Part shown: positions 1-7,013 of the stretch, piece after piece | How the letters are laid out: each line of letters opens with the position of its first letter | Numbering within the stretch: the first letter of the stretch is position 1 | Assembly (NCBI GenBank): GCA_023430465.1 | Contig: JAEZAM010000090.1 | Coordinates: 1-15,165 of the forward strand | DNA length: 15,165 bases | Source: Bacteroidota bacterium | GTDB taxonomy: Bacteria > Bacteroidota > Bacteroidia > Chitinophagales > Chitinophagaceae | Direction of reading: 5' to 3' | Made by a program: the position numbers and the translations under genes | Notes under the pieces: generated by a model | Databases searched by the model: none | Seen by the model: the letters and a program-made list of their open reading frames with translations, nothing else | What the model was told of the DNA's origin: nothing

Positions 1-9
1 GCTTCGCTC

Positions 10-50
10 CGGCAGGCAGGCCAGCACCCAGCACCCAGTCCCCAGCACCC
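10..50 (-). repeat. Dispersed intergenic repeat, copy 1 (inverted)
   Basis: Read on the - strand, this stretch matches 10981-11021 on the + strand at 40 of 41 positions. It consists of degenerate CTGGGTGCTGG-type units followed by CCTGCCTGCCG. On the - strand it has four G-tracts of at least three bases with 3-4 nt loops (opposite C-tracts at 27-29, 34-36, 40-43 and 48-50), which fits a G-quadruplex motif. Related units run on to about position 60. The remaining bases to 118 carry no gene, only a short CGGCT/AGCCG inverted pair near 85-102. No function is known to me. Confidence 0.8.
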
Positions 51-118
51 AGCATCCAGTAACCCGCTTTTACTTACCTTCGCGGCTCCCCGCAAAGCCG
101 GGAAACCCGTCAAAGCCG

Positions 119-787
119 ATGAAGCAACCGCAGGAATTCAGTGTTTTATTTTTATGTAAAAAAGATAATCTGTATGCAAAACGAGCGGCAGATTATGTGC
201 GCACACATTTCCGGGAAGTGCTCATATTTGAAGGCACCAGGAAGGACCCACTGCCGGAGGAGGTAAAAAACTGGAAGGGCGACGTGCTGATCTCCTTCAT
301 TTCCTCGTGGATACTTCCCAGCTCGCTGCTGGAGAGCGCCGCCTATGCAGCTATAAATTTTCATCCCGGAAGCCCGGAGTATCCCGGCACAGGTTGCACG
401 AATTTTGCGATCTACGATGGCGCAACCGAATATGGCGTCACCTGTCATCACATGAAAGCCGTGGTCGATACCGGCAACATCATCGAGGTCAGACGTTTTC
501 CGCTTTCTGAAACCGACAATGTGTATGATGTCACCCAGCACTGCTATCAACTGATCGAAGCCTCTTTTTATTCGATCATGGAGTGCATTCTTGCCGGAAA
601 GCCTTTGCCGCAATCGCAGGAGCAATGGAAAAGAAAGCCATACACGCGGCGACAGCTCGATGCCCTTTGTGAGATCACACCCGACATGACTGGTGAAGAA
701 GTGGAACGAAGAATCAAAGCAACAACCTATAAAACACCGTGGGCATTTACGCGCATCGGTAACAGAATATTCAAACTACAATCCTGA
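119..787 (+). CDS. Sugar-nucleotide N-formyltransferase (formyltransferase fold, short form)
   Basis: This 222-residue protein belongs to the formyl-tetrahydrofolate-dependent formyltransferase family that includes methionyl-tRNA formyltransferase and the N-terminal half of ArnA. The active-site pattern is visible: N80 and H82 in INFHPGSPEYPGTG, followed by D117 in VVDTGNII, matching the Asn/His/Asp triad of the family. It lacks the C-terminal OB-fold domain of tRNA formyltransferases, which argues against initiator-tRNA as substrate. The neighbouring aminotransferase and sugar-nucleotide genes suggest that it formylates an amino sugar, probably a 4-amino group. The ATG at 119 directly follows repeat-derived DNA, and no strong ribosome binding site is visible. 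The next gene starts 5 nt after the stop, so the two are probably co-transcribed. Family assignment is secure; the substrate is inferred. Confidence 0.87.
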   Translation: MKQPQEFSVLFLCKKDNLYAKRAADYVRTHFREVLIFEGTRKDPLPEEVKNWKGDVLISFISSWILPSSLLESAAYAAINFHPGSPEYPGTGCTNFAIYDGATEYGVTCHHMKAVVDTGNIIEVRRFPLSETDNVYDVTQHCYQLIEASFYSIMECILAGKPLPQSQEQWKRKPYTRRQLDALCEITPDMTGEEVERRIKATTYKTPWAFTRIGNRIFKLQS

Positions 788-792
788 CCAGA

Positions 793-2319
793 ATGATAAA
801 AGAGGCAACACAGAAAAAATCGATCAGCCCATTATCAGGCAAAGAATACCTGATTCCCGAACAACCGGCAGACAAGGAAGGCATCGATGCTTTTGTTGCC
901 CGTCACCCCGGAAAAAAAGTAGTAGTGGTACAGGGCCTCGGCTTCGTGGGAGCCGTGATGAGCCTTGTCGTTGCCAACGCTCTCACCGAAGAATACGCCG
1001 TGATCGGTATCGATCTTCCCTCGCCCTTGTCCTACTGGAAGATCATGGGCATCAATGAGGGCCAATTTCCTGTGGTTGCTGATGATCCCAAGATCGAATT
1101 GTTTTATAACAACGCCCGCAAAAAAGGAAATCTTTACGCCACATTTGATCCCTACGCTTATAGCAAGGCAGATGTGGTAGTGGTGGACATCAACCTGGAT
1201 GTACAAAAAAAGTCCAATGGTGACGGTCAGCTCAACGGCTATGATGTCGATCTCGGACCGTTCAAAAAAGCCATTGCCAGTATAGGTTCGACCTGCAAAC
1301 CGGATGTACTGGTACTGGTTGAAACCACCGTACCTCCCGGCACCTGCGCAAAGGTTGTTCGCCCGATACTGGAGCAAAGCCTTGCTGAACGCGGGCTTCC
1401 AACAAACGAACTGAAGGTGGGCCACTCCTATGAGCGCGTAATGCCCGGCCCCAAATACATTGATTCCATTCAAAATTTTTACCGCGTATTCTCAGGCGTC
1501 GATGAGAAAAGTGCAGCGGCTACGGAAACATTTCTCCGTACCGTTATCAAAACAGATGAATACCCGCTCACGCGGCTCGGTGTTACCCACGCCACTGAAA
1601 TGGCCAAGGTCCTGGAAAACTCCTACCGCGCCATGAACATCGCCTTCATGGTGGAATGGAGCCGCTTTGCTGAAGAAGCGGGTGTGGACATCTATGAGGT
1701 GGTCAATGCCATCCGGATGCGCCCAACCCATAAAAATATCATGCTCCCCGGTCTCGGGGTTGGCGGATATTGCCTCACCAAAGATCCCTTGCTTGCAAGC
1801 TGGGCAAAGCAAAACCTGTTTGAAAGCCCCGAAAATCTGGCGCAAAGTGAGAAAGGTGTCATGATCAACGACCGCATGCCCTACTATGCATTTGAATTCC
1901 TTCAGAAACAGTTCCCCGGCAGCCTCGCTGGTAAAAAAGTGTTGTTGCTTGGTGTCAGCTACCTCAATGATGTAGGCGATACGCGTTACACACCAGTCGA
2001 CGGTTTTTATGAACAGCTCCGCAAAGCAGGCGCTGAGGTGACCCTGCATGACCCGCATGTGGCCTACTGGGAAGAAAAAGAATTGCATATCAACAAAGAC
2101 CTCAACACTCACCTCCAGTCGGATTATGATGTAATCGCGATCACGACCGGTCACCGCGATTATCGCAACAACCCCGAACTGCTGGCTACACTTAAGTCGA
2201 AGCCTGCTGCGTTTATCTATGACACGATCGGTGTACTCACCAATGATGAAATAAAATCACTGGCCGAACAACACACCGTACGCGTCATCGGGCGAGGAGA
2301 CCTCAACAACGTTAACTAA
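793..2319 (+). CDS. Nucleotide-sugar dehydrogenase (UDP-glucose/UDP-HexNAc dehydrogenase family)
   Basis: This 508-residue cytosolic enzyme would oxidise C6 of a UDP- or GDP-sugar to the uronate using two NAD+. The NAD-binding Rossmann motif GLGFVG lies at residues 48-53, the central helix ENSYRAMNIAF at about 275-285, and the catalytic cysteine is C327 in GLGVGGYCLTKDP. A C-terminal UDP-binding domain follows from about residue 380 (KKVLLLGVSYLNDVGDTR). The cysteine loop mixes the GVGG of UDP-HexNAc dehydrogenases (WecC/WbpA) with the CLxKD of UDP-glucose dehydrogenases, so the substrate is not fixed by motif. The protein is about 60-70 residues longer than typical family members, with a roughly 40-residue N-terminal extension before the first beta strand. 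Context suggests it supplies a uronate to the SDR enzyme downstream. Confidence 0.9.
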   Translation: MIKEATQKKSISPLSGKEYLIPEQPADKEGIDAFVARHPGKKVVVVQGLGFVGAVMSLVVANALTEEYAVIGIDLPSPLSYWKIMGINEGQFPVVADDPKIELFYNNARKKGNLYATFDPYAYSKADVVVVDINLDVQKKSNGDGQLNGYDVDLGPFKKAIASIGSTCKPDVLVLVETTVPPGTCAKVVRPILEQSLAERGLPTNELKVGHSYERVMPGPKYIDSIQNFYRVFSGVDEKSAAATETFLRTVIKTDEYPLTRLGVTHATEMAKVLENSYRAMNIAFMVEWSRFAEEAGVDIYEVVNAIRMRPTHKNIMLPGLGVGGYCLTKDPLLASWAKQNLFESPENLAQSEKGVMINDRMPYYAFEFLQKQFPGSLAGKKVLLLGVSYLNDVGDTRYTPVDGFYEQLRKAGAEVTLHDPHVAYWEEKELHINKDLNTHLQSDYDVIAITTGHRDYRNNPELLATLKSKPAAFIYDTIGVLTNDEIKSLAEQHTVRVIGRGDLNNVN

Positions 2320-2359
2320 TCAAACATAAACTAACCCTATAACAGGTCAGACATTCATC

Positions 2360-3355
2360 ATGAGCAAAAAAGTCCTTCTACTTGGCGGCGCAGGTTTCAT
2401 CGGTTTCAACATCGGGAAATATCTTGCTGAAAACCGCGATTACCAGCTTACCATTGCCGACAACTTTGCACGGGGAAAACAGGATTCCCTTTTCAATGAG
2501 CTCGTGCAAAAACATAATATCCGTGTTGTAGCAGGAGATTTCACCGTGCCTGCAACATTTGATCAACTCGATAATGAATACGATCAGGTCTACATGCTGG
2601 CCTCGGTGGTGGGTGTGGACAACGCCAACTCGATACCACATGAGATCATCCGCATCAACACCGCCTTGATCTATAATACACTTGAGTGGATCCGTAAATC
2701 AAAGATCGGCAAGGCACTTTTCACCTCAACAAGTGAGTGCTATGCAGGATCGGTTGACGGATTTGGGTATAAAATTCCAACACCGGAAGAAGTGCCCCTC
2801 TGCATCGAGGATATCGGTCACCCCAGGTTCACTTACGCCGTTACCAAAATGCTGGGTGAGTCAGGGTTTCTGAACTACTCCCGTATACTTGGTTTTGAGG
2901 CTACCATCGTCCGTTATCACAATGTATATGGCCCACGCATGGGTTTCAAACATGTTATCCCGCACCTGGTGGTTCGCTATCGCAAAGGAGAAGAACCATT
3001 CAAAGTGTATGGACATGACCAGACCCGTTCATTCTGCTATATCACAGATGCGGTTATGGGAACCGTACTGGCGATGGAGCAGCCTGGAACAAATGGAGAG
3101 ATCTACCACATCGGTACGCAGGATGAGATCACTATCGGCGACCTCATTCGCTATGCCGGTGAAGTGATGGACTTTAAAGGCACCTACGAAAATGCACCAA
3201 CCTATCCGGGTTCAGTATCACGCCGCTGCCCCGATATTACCAAAGCACGCACACAACTTGGCTTCGAACCTGAAGTTGGTTGGAAAGAAGGCGTGAAGGC
3301 AACGCTTGAATGGTACAACAATTATCTGGGTGAAGGAAATACTGTATATGAGTAA
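2360..3355 (+). CDS. NAD-dependent SDR sugar-nucleotide enzyme (epimerase family; decarboxylase- or dehydratase-like active site)
   Basis: This is a 331-residue extended SDR of the epimerase/dehydratase family. The NAD-binding motif GGAGFIG is at residues 9-15 and the catalytic Y159/K163 pair sits in YAVTK. The third catalytic segment reads TSTSECYAG (122-130), placing S125-E126 where ArnA and UDP-xylose synthase have Ser-Glu, and where dehydratases have Asp-Glu or Ser-Glu. Ordinary 4-epimerases usually lack this acid. Near the end, RRCPDI (288-293) resembles the RR-PDI arginine segment of UDP-glucuronate decarboxylases. It could therefore form a 4-keto sugar, either a 4-keto pentose from a uronate or a 4-keto-6-deoxy sugar, for the aminotransferase whose start codon overlaps its end. 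An ordinary UDP-sugar 4-epimerase remains possible. Confidence 0.88.
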   Translation: MSKKVLLLGGAGFIGFNIGKYLAENRDYQLTIADNFARGKQDSLFNELVQKHNIRVVAGDFTVPATFDQLDNEYDQVYMLASVVGVDNANSIPHEIIRINTALIYNTLEWIRKSKIGKALFTSTSECYAGSVDGFGYKIPTPEEVPLCIEDIGHPRFTYAVTKMLGESGFLNYSRILGFEATIVRYHNVYGPRMGFKHVIPHLVVRYRKGEEPFKVYGHDQTRSFCYITDAVMGTVLAMEQPGTNGEIYHIGTQDEITIGDLIRYAGEVMDFKGTYENAPTYPGSVSRRCPDITKARTQLGFEPEVGWKEGVKATLEWYNNYLGEGNTVYE

Positions 3356-4496
3356 TCAACAACTGATCGCTTTAAGCCTCCCGAATATTTCGGGAAATGA
3401 GTGGAAATATGTGAAGGACTGCCTGGATACAGGATGGATATCATCCGTCGGGTCTTATGTTACCCAATTCGAACAGGCAGTCGCTGATTTTGCCGGAGCA
3501 AAATATGGTGTAGCTGCTGTAAACGGTACCGCCGCCCTGCATATATCCCTGCTGTTGTCCGGGGTGAAGGCCGGTGATTATGTGATACTCCCGAACCTCA
3601 CCTTCGTCGCATCTGCCAATTCCATCCGGTATCTCGGCGCAGATCCCATTCTCATCGATGCCGATCCGGATCTCTGGCAAATGGATCTCGACCTGCTGGA
3701 GGAATTCCTTGCCAATGAAACAGAAGAAAAAGATGGCGCACTACACTATCGCAAGGATGGAAGAAAGATAAGTGCGATCATGCCCGTCCATATCCTCGGC
3801 AACATCGGCGACATGGACCGATTTCTTTCTATCGTAAAAAAATATCCGCTTCCCATCGTTGAAGATGCCACCGAAGCACTCGGCTCAAGCTACAAGGGCC
3901 GCCATTCGGGCCGCTTTAGCCCTCTCGGATGTTTTAGTTTCAATGGAAACAAGATCATCTCCACCGGCGGTGGCGGTGTGATCATCACAGACGATGAAGC
4001 ACTGGCGAAACATGCCAAACACATCACTACCACGGCAAAGGCCAGCCCCGATGAATACTATCATGATGAGGTGGGGTACAACTACCGGCTGGTAAACATC
4101 CTCGCCGCCGTAGGTGTAGCACAGATGGAACAACTTCCTTCTTTCATCAACAGAAAAAAAGAGGTCGTTGCTTTCTACAAAGATGCCTTTGCCAATGTTG
4201 CAGACATCCGGTTCCAAAAAGAATTGCCGGAGGTTACTACCAATGGCTGGCTTTTCACGATCCAGACAGCGCACCAGGAAAAGCTTTTACAGCATCTCAA
4301 CGCAAACAAGATCCTGTCACGCCGGTTCTGGATGCCGATGAACAAGCTGCCGATGTACAGTAACAATCCATATATCCAGCGGAATGATAACGCGGATCAT
4401 ATTTATAACACCTGCCTCAGCATACCCAGCTCAACAGGTATTACCGATGAAGAACTGGAGATCGTAGCAAGAGAAGTAAAAGCAGCTTTAAGTTAA
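3348..4496 (+). CDS. DegT/DnrJ/EryC1-family PLP aminotransferase, LegC-like
   Basis: This 382-residue sugar aminotransferase uses PLP and usually glutamate to convert a 4-keto sugar nucleotide to a 4-amino sugar. The internal-aldimine lysine is K202 in FSFNGNKIISTGGGG, and D173 in VEDATEALGS contacts the PLP ring nitrogen. The N-terminus (LPNISGNEWKYVKDCLDTGW) and the EDATEALGS and GYNYRL segments are close to the LegC branch, which acts on UDP-4-keto-6-deoxy-GlcNAc-type substrates. The ATG at 3348 was chosen over an in-frame upstream codon at 3306 because family homology begins there. That ATG overlaps the stop of the preceding SDR gene by 8 bases (ATGAGTAA), a typical sign of translational coupling. 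The product amine is the likely substrate of the formyltransferase at the start of the cluster. Confidence 0.9.
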   Translation: MSNQQLIALSLPNISGNEWKYVKDCLDTGWISSVGSYVTQFEQAVADFAGAKYGVAAVNGTAALHISLLLSGVKAGDYVILPNLTFVASANSIRYLGADPILIDADPDLWQMDLDLLEEFLANETEEKDGALHYRKDGRKISAIMPVHILGNIGDMDRFLSIVKKYPLPIVEDATEALGSSYKGRHSGRFSPLGCFSFNGNKIISTGGGGVIITDDEALAKHAKHITTTAKASPDEYYHDEVGYNYRLVNILAAVGVAQMEQLPSFINRKKEVVAFYKDAFANVADIRFQKELPEVTTNGWLFTIQTAHQEKLLQHLNANKILSRRFWMPMNKLPMYSNNPYIQRNDNADHIYNTCLSIPSSTGITDEELEIVAREVKAALS

Positions 4497-4501
4497 GAAC
4501 C

Positions 4502-5164
4502 ATGTATTTAGCCATCAAGCGTTTTTTCGATATCCTGTTCTCACTGATCGCACTCGTGATCCTGCTGCCGATCTTCATTCCGATCATCCTGTTGCTTTTA
4601 CTGACCGGGGAACACGAAGTATTCTTCCGGCAGGACCGCGTTGGGTATAAAAATCAAATTTTCCGGATCTGGAAATTTGCGACCATGCTGAAGAACAGCC
4701 CAAACATGGGAAGCGGGGATGTGACCACCCGCAAGGACCCGCGGGTTACGAAAGTGGGACAGTTTCTGCGAATAAGTAAATTGAATGAGCTGCCGCAGCT
4801 TATCAACATCCTCACCGGTGAAATGTCATTTGTCGGGCCGCGCCCGCTGATGAAGGCCGGGTTTGATCGCTATTCGGATGAAATGAAGGAGAAAGTTTAT
4901 CTCACAAAGCCAGGCCTGACAGGCATCGGCTCGATCGTGTTTCGTGACGAGGAACTGATCATCACCAAAAGCGAACTCCCCCCGCACGAGTGTTATAAGT
5001 ATGTGATATTGCCGTATAAGGGCGCGGTAGAGGTCTGGTACCAGCAACACCAGTCTTTTTACACCGATTTCATGATCCTGTTCCTTACGGCCTGGTATAT
5101 CCCGTTTTCCAACAGCAACCTCGTGAATAAAGTGTTTCCGTCGCTTCCTCCACGTACGTTCTGA
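4502..5164 (+). CDS. Initiating sugar transferase (PglC/WcaJ-type phosphoglycosyl transferase)
   Basis: This 220-residue monotopic membrane enzyme of the bacterial sugar transferase family moves a sugar-1-phosphate from UDP-sugar to undecaprenyl phosphate, the first step of lipid-linked glycan assembly. A hydrophobic re-entrant helix lies at about residues 8-35 (LFSLIALVILLPIFIPIILL), then FFRQDRVGYK, WKFATM, the catalytic segment KLNELPQL (93-100) and the signature MSFVGPRP (108-115). It is the short form, without the extra N-terminal membrane domain of WcaJ/WbaP. The usual Asp-Glu catalytic dyad reads N95-E96 here, although I believe some Bacteroidota relatives share NELPQ. It begins 5 nt after the aminotransferase stop, so it likely uses or follows the cluster's amino sugar. 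Confidence 0.9.
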   Translation: MYLAIKRFFDILFSLIALVILLPIFIPIILLLLLTGEHEVFFRQDRVGYKNQIFRIWKFATMLKNSPNMGSGDVTTRKDPRVTKVGQFLRISKLNELPQLINILTGEMSFVGPRPLMKAGFDRYSDEMKEKVYLTKPGLTGIGSIVFRDEELIITKSELPPHECYKYVILPYKGAVEVWYQQHQSFYTDFMILFLTAWYIPFSNSNLVNKVFPSLPPRTF

Positions 5165-5193
5165 TAGCAACCGTCAATCTGGCCAATGTTGCC

Positions 5194-5201
5194 TAATTTC
5201 G
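5194..5201 (+). promoter_or_regulatory. Possible -7 box before the cpsB-like gene
   Basis: TAATTTCG matches five of the six fixed positions of the Bacteroidota -7 consensus TAnnTTTG and lies 19 nt upstream of the ATG at 5221. The 56-nt gap after the sugar transferase is the second-widest in the first six genes, so an extra promoter here is plausible. I see no good TTTG -33 partner, so this is weak. Confidence 0.22.
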
Positions 5202-5220
5202 GATACGATAAGCCGCGCCT

Positions 5221-5964
5221 ATGTTTGGATTATTTTCGAAATCGAAGAGTAAGAGCAGCAAGTTTGATTTTTCCCAGCTTGGTACAGACATGCATTCGCA
5301 CCTCCTGCCGGGCATCGATGACGGAGCAAAAGATGTAGCCGCATCGGTGGAATACATCCGCGGCATGCATCAGCTTGGCTACAACAAATTCATCACCACC
5401 CCGCATATCATGTGGGATATGTACCGGAATACGCCGGCAATTATCCAGCAACGCCTTGAGGTAGTAAAAGCCGAACTGAAAAAGGAAGATCTTCCCGTAG
5501 AGATCAATGCTGCTGCGGAATATTTCCTGGATGAACATGTAGAAGACCTCCTGAAACGAAAGGAAAAATTGCTCACGATCAGCGAAAACAAGGTGCTCGT
5601 GGAGTTTTCAATGGCGTTCCCATCCATGAACATCAAGGACATTCTCTTCGAAATGCAGATGCAGGGCTACCAGCCCATCATTGCACATCCCGAAAGATAT
5701 ATCTACCTGCAGAAGAACAAGGAATTCTATTCAGAGCTGAAAGATATCGGCTGCATGTTTCAGCTCAACATATTATCTCTTACCGGACACTATGGTAAAT
5801 CAGTCAATGAACTTGCACAATGGCTGATAAAAAATGAGTTCTATGATCTCGTAGGTACCGATCTGCACCATCATGGTCATCTTGAGGGACTGGAACATTT
5901 CCAGGCAGGTGCAACCCTCTCACAACTAGTCGATTCGGGAAGAATTATCAACAAACAGCTTTGA
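5221..5964 (+). CDS. CpsB/YwqE-type tyrosine-protein phosphatase (PHP domain)
   Basis: This 247-residue metal-dependent PHP-fold phosphatase belongs to the CpsB/CapC/YwqE group, which dephosphorylates bacterial tyrosine kinases that control capsule or exopolysaccharide chain export. Metal-binding motifs occur in order: DMHSHLLPGIDDG (residues 23-35), TPH (60-62), the EINAAAEYF region, AHPER (about 155-159) and GTDLHHH near residue 218. Length and motif set are normal for the family, and there is no signal peptide, fitting a cytoplasmic enzyme. The basic N-terminal tail (KSKSKSSK) is a minor oddity. It closes the polysaccharide module, but no cognate BY-kinase/Wzc gene is in the window. The next gene is separated by 63 nt and has another function. 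Confidence 0.92.
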   Translation: MFGLFSKSKSKSSKFDFSQLGTDMHSHLLPGIDDGAKDVAASVEYIRGMHQLGYNKFITTPHIMWDMYRNTPAIIQQRLEVVKAELKKEDLPVEINAAAEYFLDEHVEDLLKRKEKLLTISENKVLVEFSMAFPSMNIKDILFEMQMQGYQPIIAHPERYIYLQKNKEFYSELKDIGCMFQLNILSLTGHYGKSVNELAQWLIKNEFYDLVGTDLHHHGHLEGLEHFQAGATLSQLVDSGRIINKQL

Positions 5965-6027
5965 TCAAACAACCCTGCGGGATAGAGAAATCGAACATTT
6001 TCGCCTGCCGGATTGTAATTTAGACGT

Positions 6028-6903
6028 ATGAACGCCTTTACCATCAAGGATCTGGAGAACCTCTCGGGCATAAAAGCCCATACCATCCGCATGTGGGAAC
6101 AGCGCTACAACTTTCTCAAGCCACAACGCAGTTGCACCAACATCCGGTACTACAGCAATGATGAGTTGAAAACAATTCTCAACATCGCCCTGCTCAACAA
6201 ACATGGATTCAAAATATCCCACATCGACAGGATGCAGCCTGACGAGATATGTGCAAGGATACTTGAACTGAAGGACGCAGAAGCGATGCAGGAACGTGTG
6301 ATCAATGAGCTTGTACGGGATATGGTTGAGTTGCAGACTGACCGTTTCGAACAATCCCTGGATCACTATATCCAGCGCCACGGTATCGATCTCGCCGTAC
6401 GGCAAATCATTTTCCCCTTCCTGGAAAAGATAGGTATACTCTGGCAGACCGGCCATATCATGCCGGCGCAGGAACATTTCGTGAGTAACCTTATCCGGCA
6501 AAAACTGATCGTGGCTATTGATCGTTTGCCAGCCCCGGTAGAAGGCAAGCGCTGTGTACTTTATCTTCCCGAACGTGAGTACCATGAGATGGGTCTTTTG
6601 TTTCTCTCGTATATGCTGAAAGCACAGGGAGCGCGCACCATTTACCTTGGTGCCAACGTGCCCATGAATGATGTGCAGAACATCATCGAGAACATGCACC
6701 CCCAACTTGGATTCATTCACCTGACAAGCACCTGCCCCAATTTCAATTTCGATAAACTGCTTCGTGACCTGGAAATCAAGGCTGCCGGCGTTACAACATA
6801 CGTATCAGGCTTTCCTGTCCGGTATCATACCAAGCCTGTGCCGGCCAACGTAAAACTGATCCATAGCTTCGCGGAAATGGCAGAATTGGTACAATCTATT
6901 TGA
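6028..6903 (+). CDS. carH: CarH-like MerR transcriptional regulator with B12-binding photosensory domain
   Basis: This is a 291-residue regulator. Residues 4-72 form a MerR winged helix-turn-helix (FTIKDLENLSGIKAHTIRMWEQRY). A helical bundle follows, then a cobalamin-binding Rossmann domain from about residue 175. The CarH-type signature is intact: W139 and E149-H150 form W-x9-EH, and E184-Y185-H186-E187-M188-G189 forms the E/D-x-H-xx-G motif, where H186 would be the lower axial cobalt ligand. In characterised CarH proteins, the tetramer with adenosylcobalamin represses carotenoid genes in the dark, and light breaks the Co-C bond and releases DNA. Its position directly before a sigma factor and crtI supports that role. 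Light response is inferred, not shown. The symbol is given by analogy. Confidence 0.88.
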   Translation: MNAFTIKDLENLSGIKAHTIRMWEQRYNFLKPQRSCTNIRYYSNDELKTILNIALLNKHGFKISHIDRMQPDEICARILELKDAEAMQERVINELVRDMVELQTDRFEQSLDHYIQRHGIDLAVRQIIFPFLEKIGILWQTGHIMPAQEHFVSNLIRQKLIVAIDRLPAPVEGKRCVLYLPEREYHEMGLLFLSYMLKAQGARTIYLGANVPMNDVQNIIENMHPQLGFIHLTSTCPNFNFDKLLRDLEIKAAGVTTYVSGFPVRYHTKPVPANVKLIHSFAEMAELVQSI

Positions 6904-6944
6904 TGTCAACTTGTTGCGATTTAACCTTGCTTTAGCAGCCTTTT

Positions 6945-6977
6945 TTTGGAAAATATTTTTTTTAGAATCTCGTTTTG
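6945..6977 (+). promoter_or_regulatory. Possible promoter of the sigma-crt operon
   Basis: A TTTG at 6945-6948 lies 21 nt before TCGTTTTG at 6970-6977, which matches the Bacteroidota -7 box TAnnTTTG at all fixed positions but one. Spacing is in the normal range. The box shares bases 6972-6977 with the left arm of the inverted repeat, so a protein bound there could block or reshape promoter recognition. It lies in the only wide gap between the regulator and crtZ. Confidence 0.4.
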
Positions 6978-7010
6978 TTTAATTTTATATCTCACAATCT
7001 TAAACAAAAC
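6972..7010 (+). promoter_or_regulatory. Perfect 11-bp inverted repeat before the sigma-factor gene (candidate operator)
   Basis: GTTTTGTTTAA at 6972-6982 is exactly the reverse complement of TTAAACAAAAC at 7000-7010, with a 17-nt spacer. It ends 3 nt before the ATG at 7014. Inner pairs are mostly mismatched, so it reads as two separate half-sites rather than one long hairpin. The half-site centres are 28 bp apart, between two and three helical turns. It sits downstream of the CarH-like gene and overlaps a promoter-like box, so it is the best candidate binding site for that regulator. A 5' leader hairpin is the alternative. Confidence 0.6.
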
Positions 7011-7013
7011 AAT

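Noticed and set aside
835..1473. Long open frame antisense to the nucleotide-sugar dehydrogenase
   Set aside because: It mirrors the codon pattern of a well-supported gene, resembles no known family, and has no promoter or start context.
3306..3347. Upstream start for the aminotransferase
   Set aside because: It would overlap the SDR gene by 50 bases, and the added residues are out-of-frame SDR codons; the ATG at 3348 with an 8-base overlap is typical coupling.
6016..6023. TAATTTAG as a -7 box for the MerR gene
   Set aside because: One fixed-position mismatch, no TTTG partner at the right distance, and only 4 nt to the ATG; it would need a leaderless transcript.
6921..6948. Intrinsic terminator after the MerR gene (TGCT/AGCA stem followed by seven T)
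   Set aside because: The stem is only 4 bp with a 2-nt loop, too weak to call; the T-run is better explained as part of an AT-rich promoter region.
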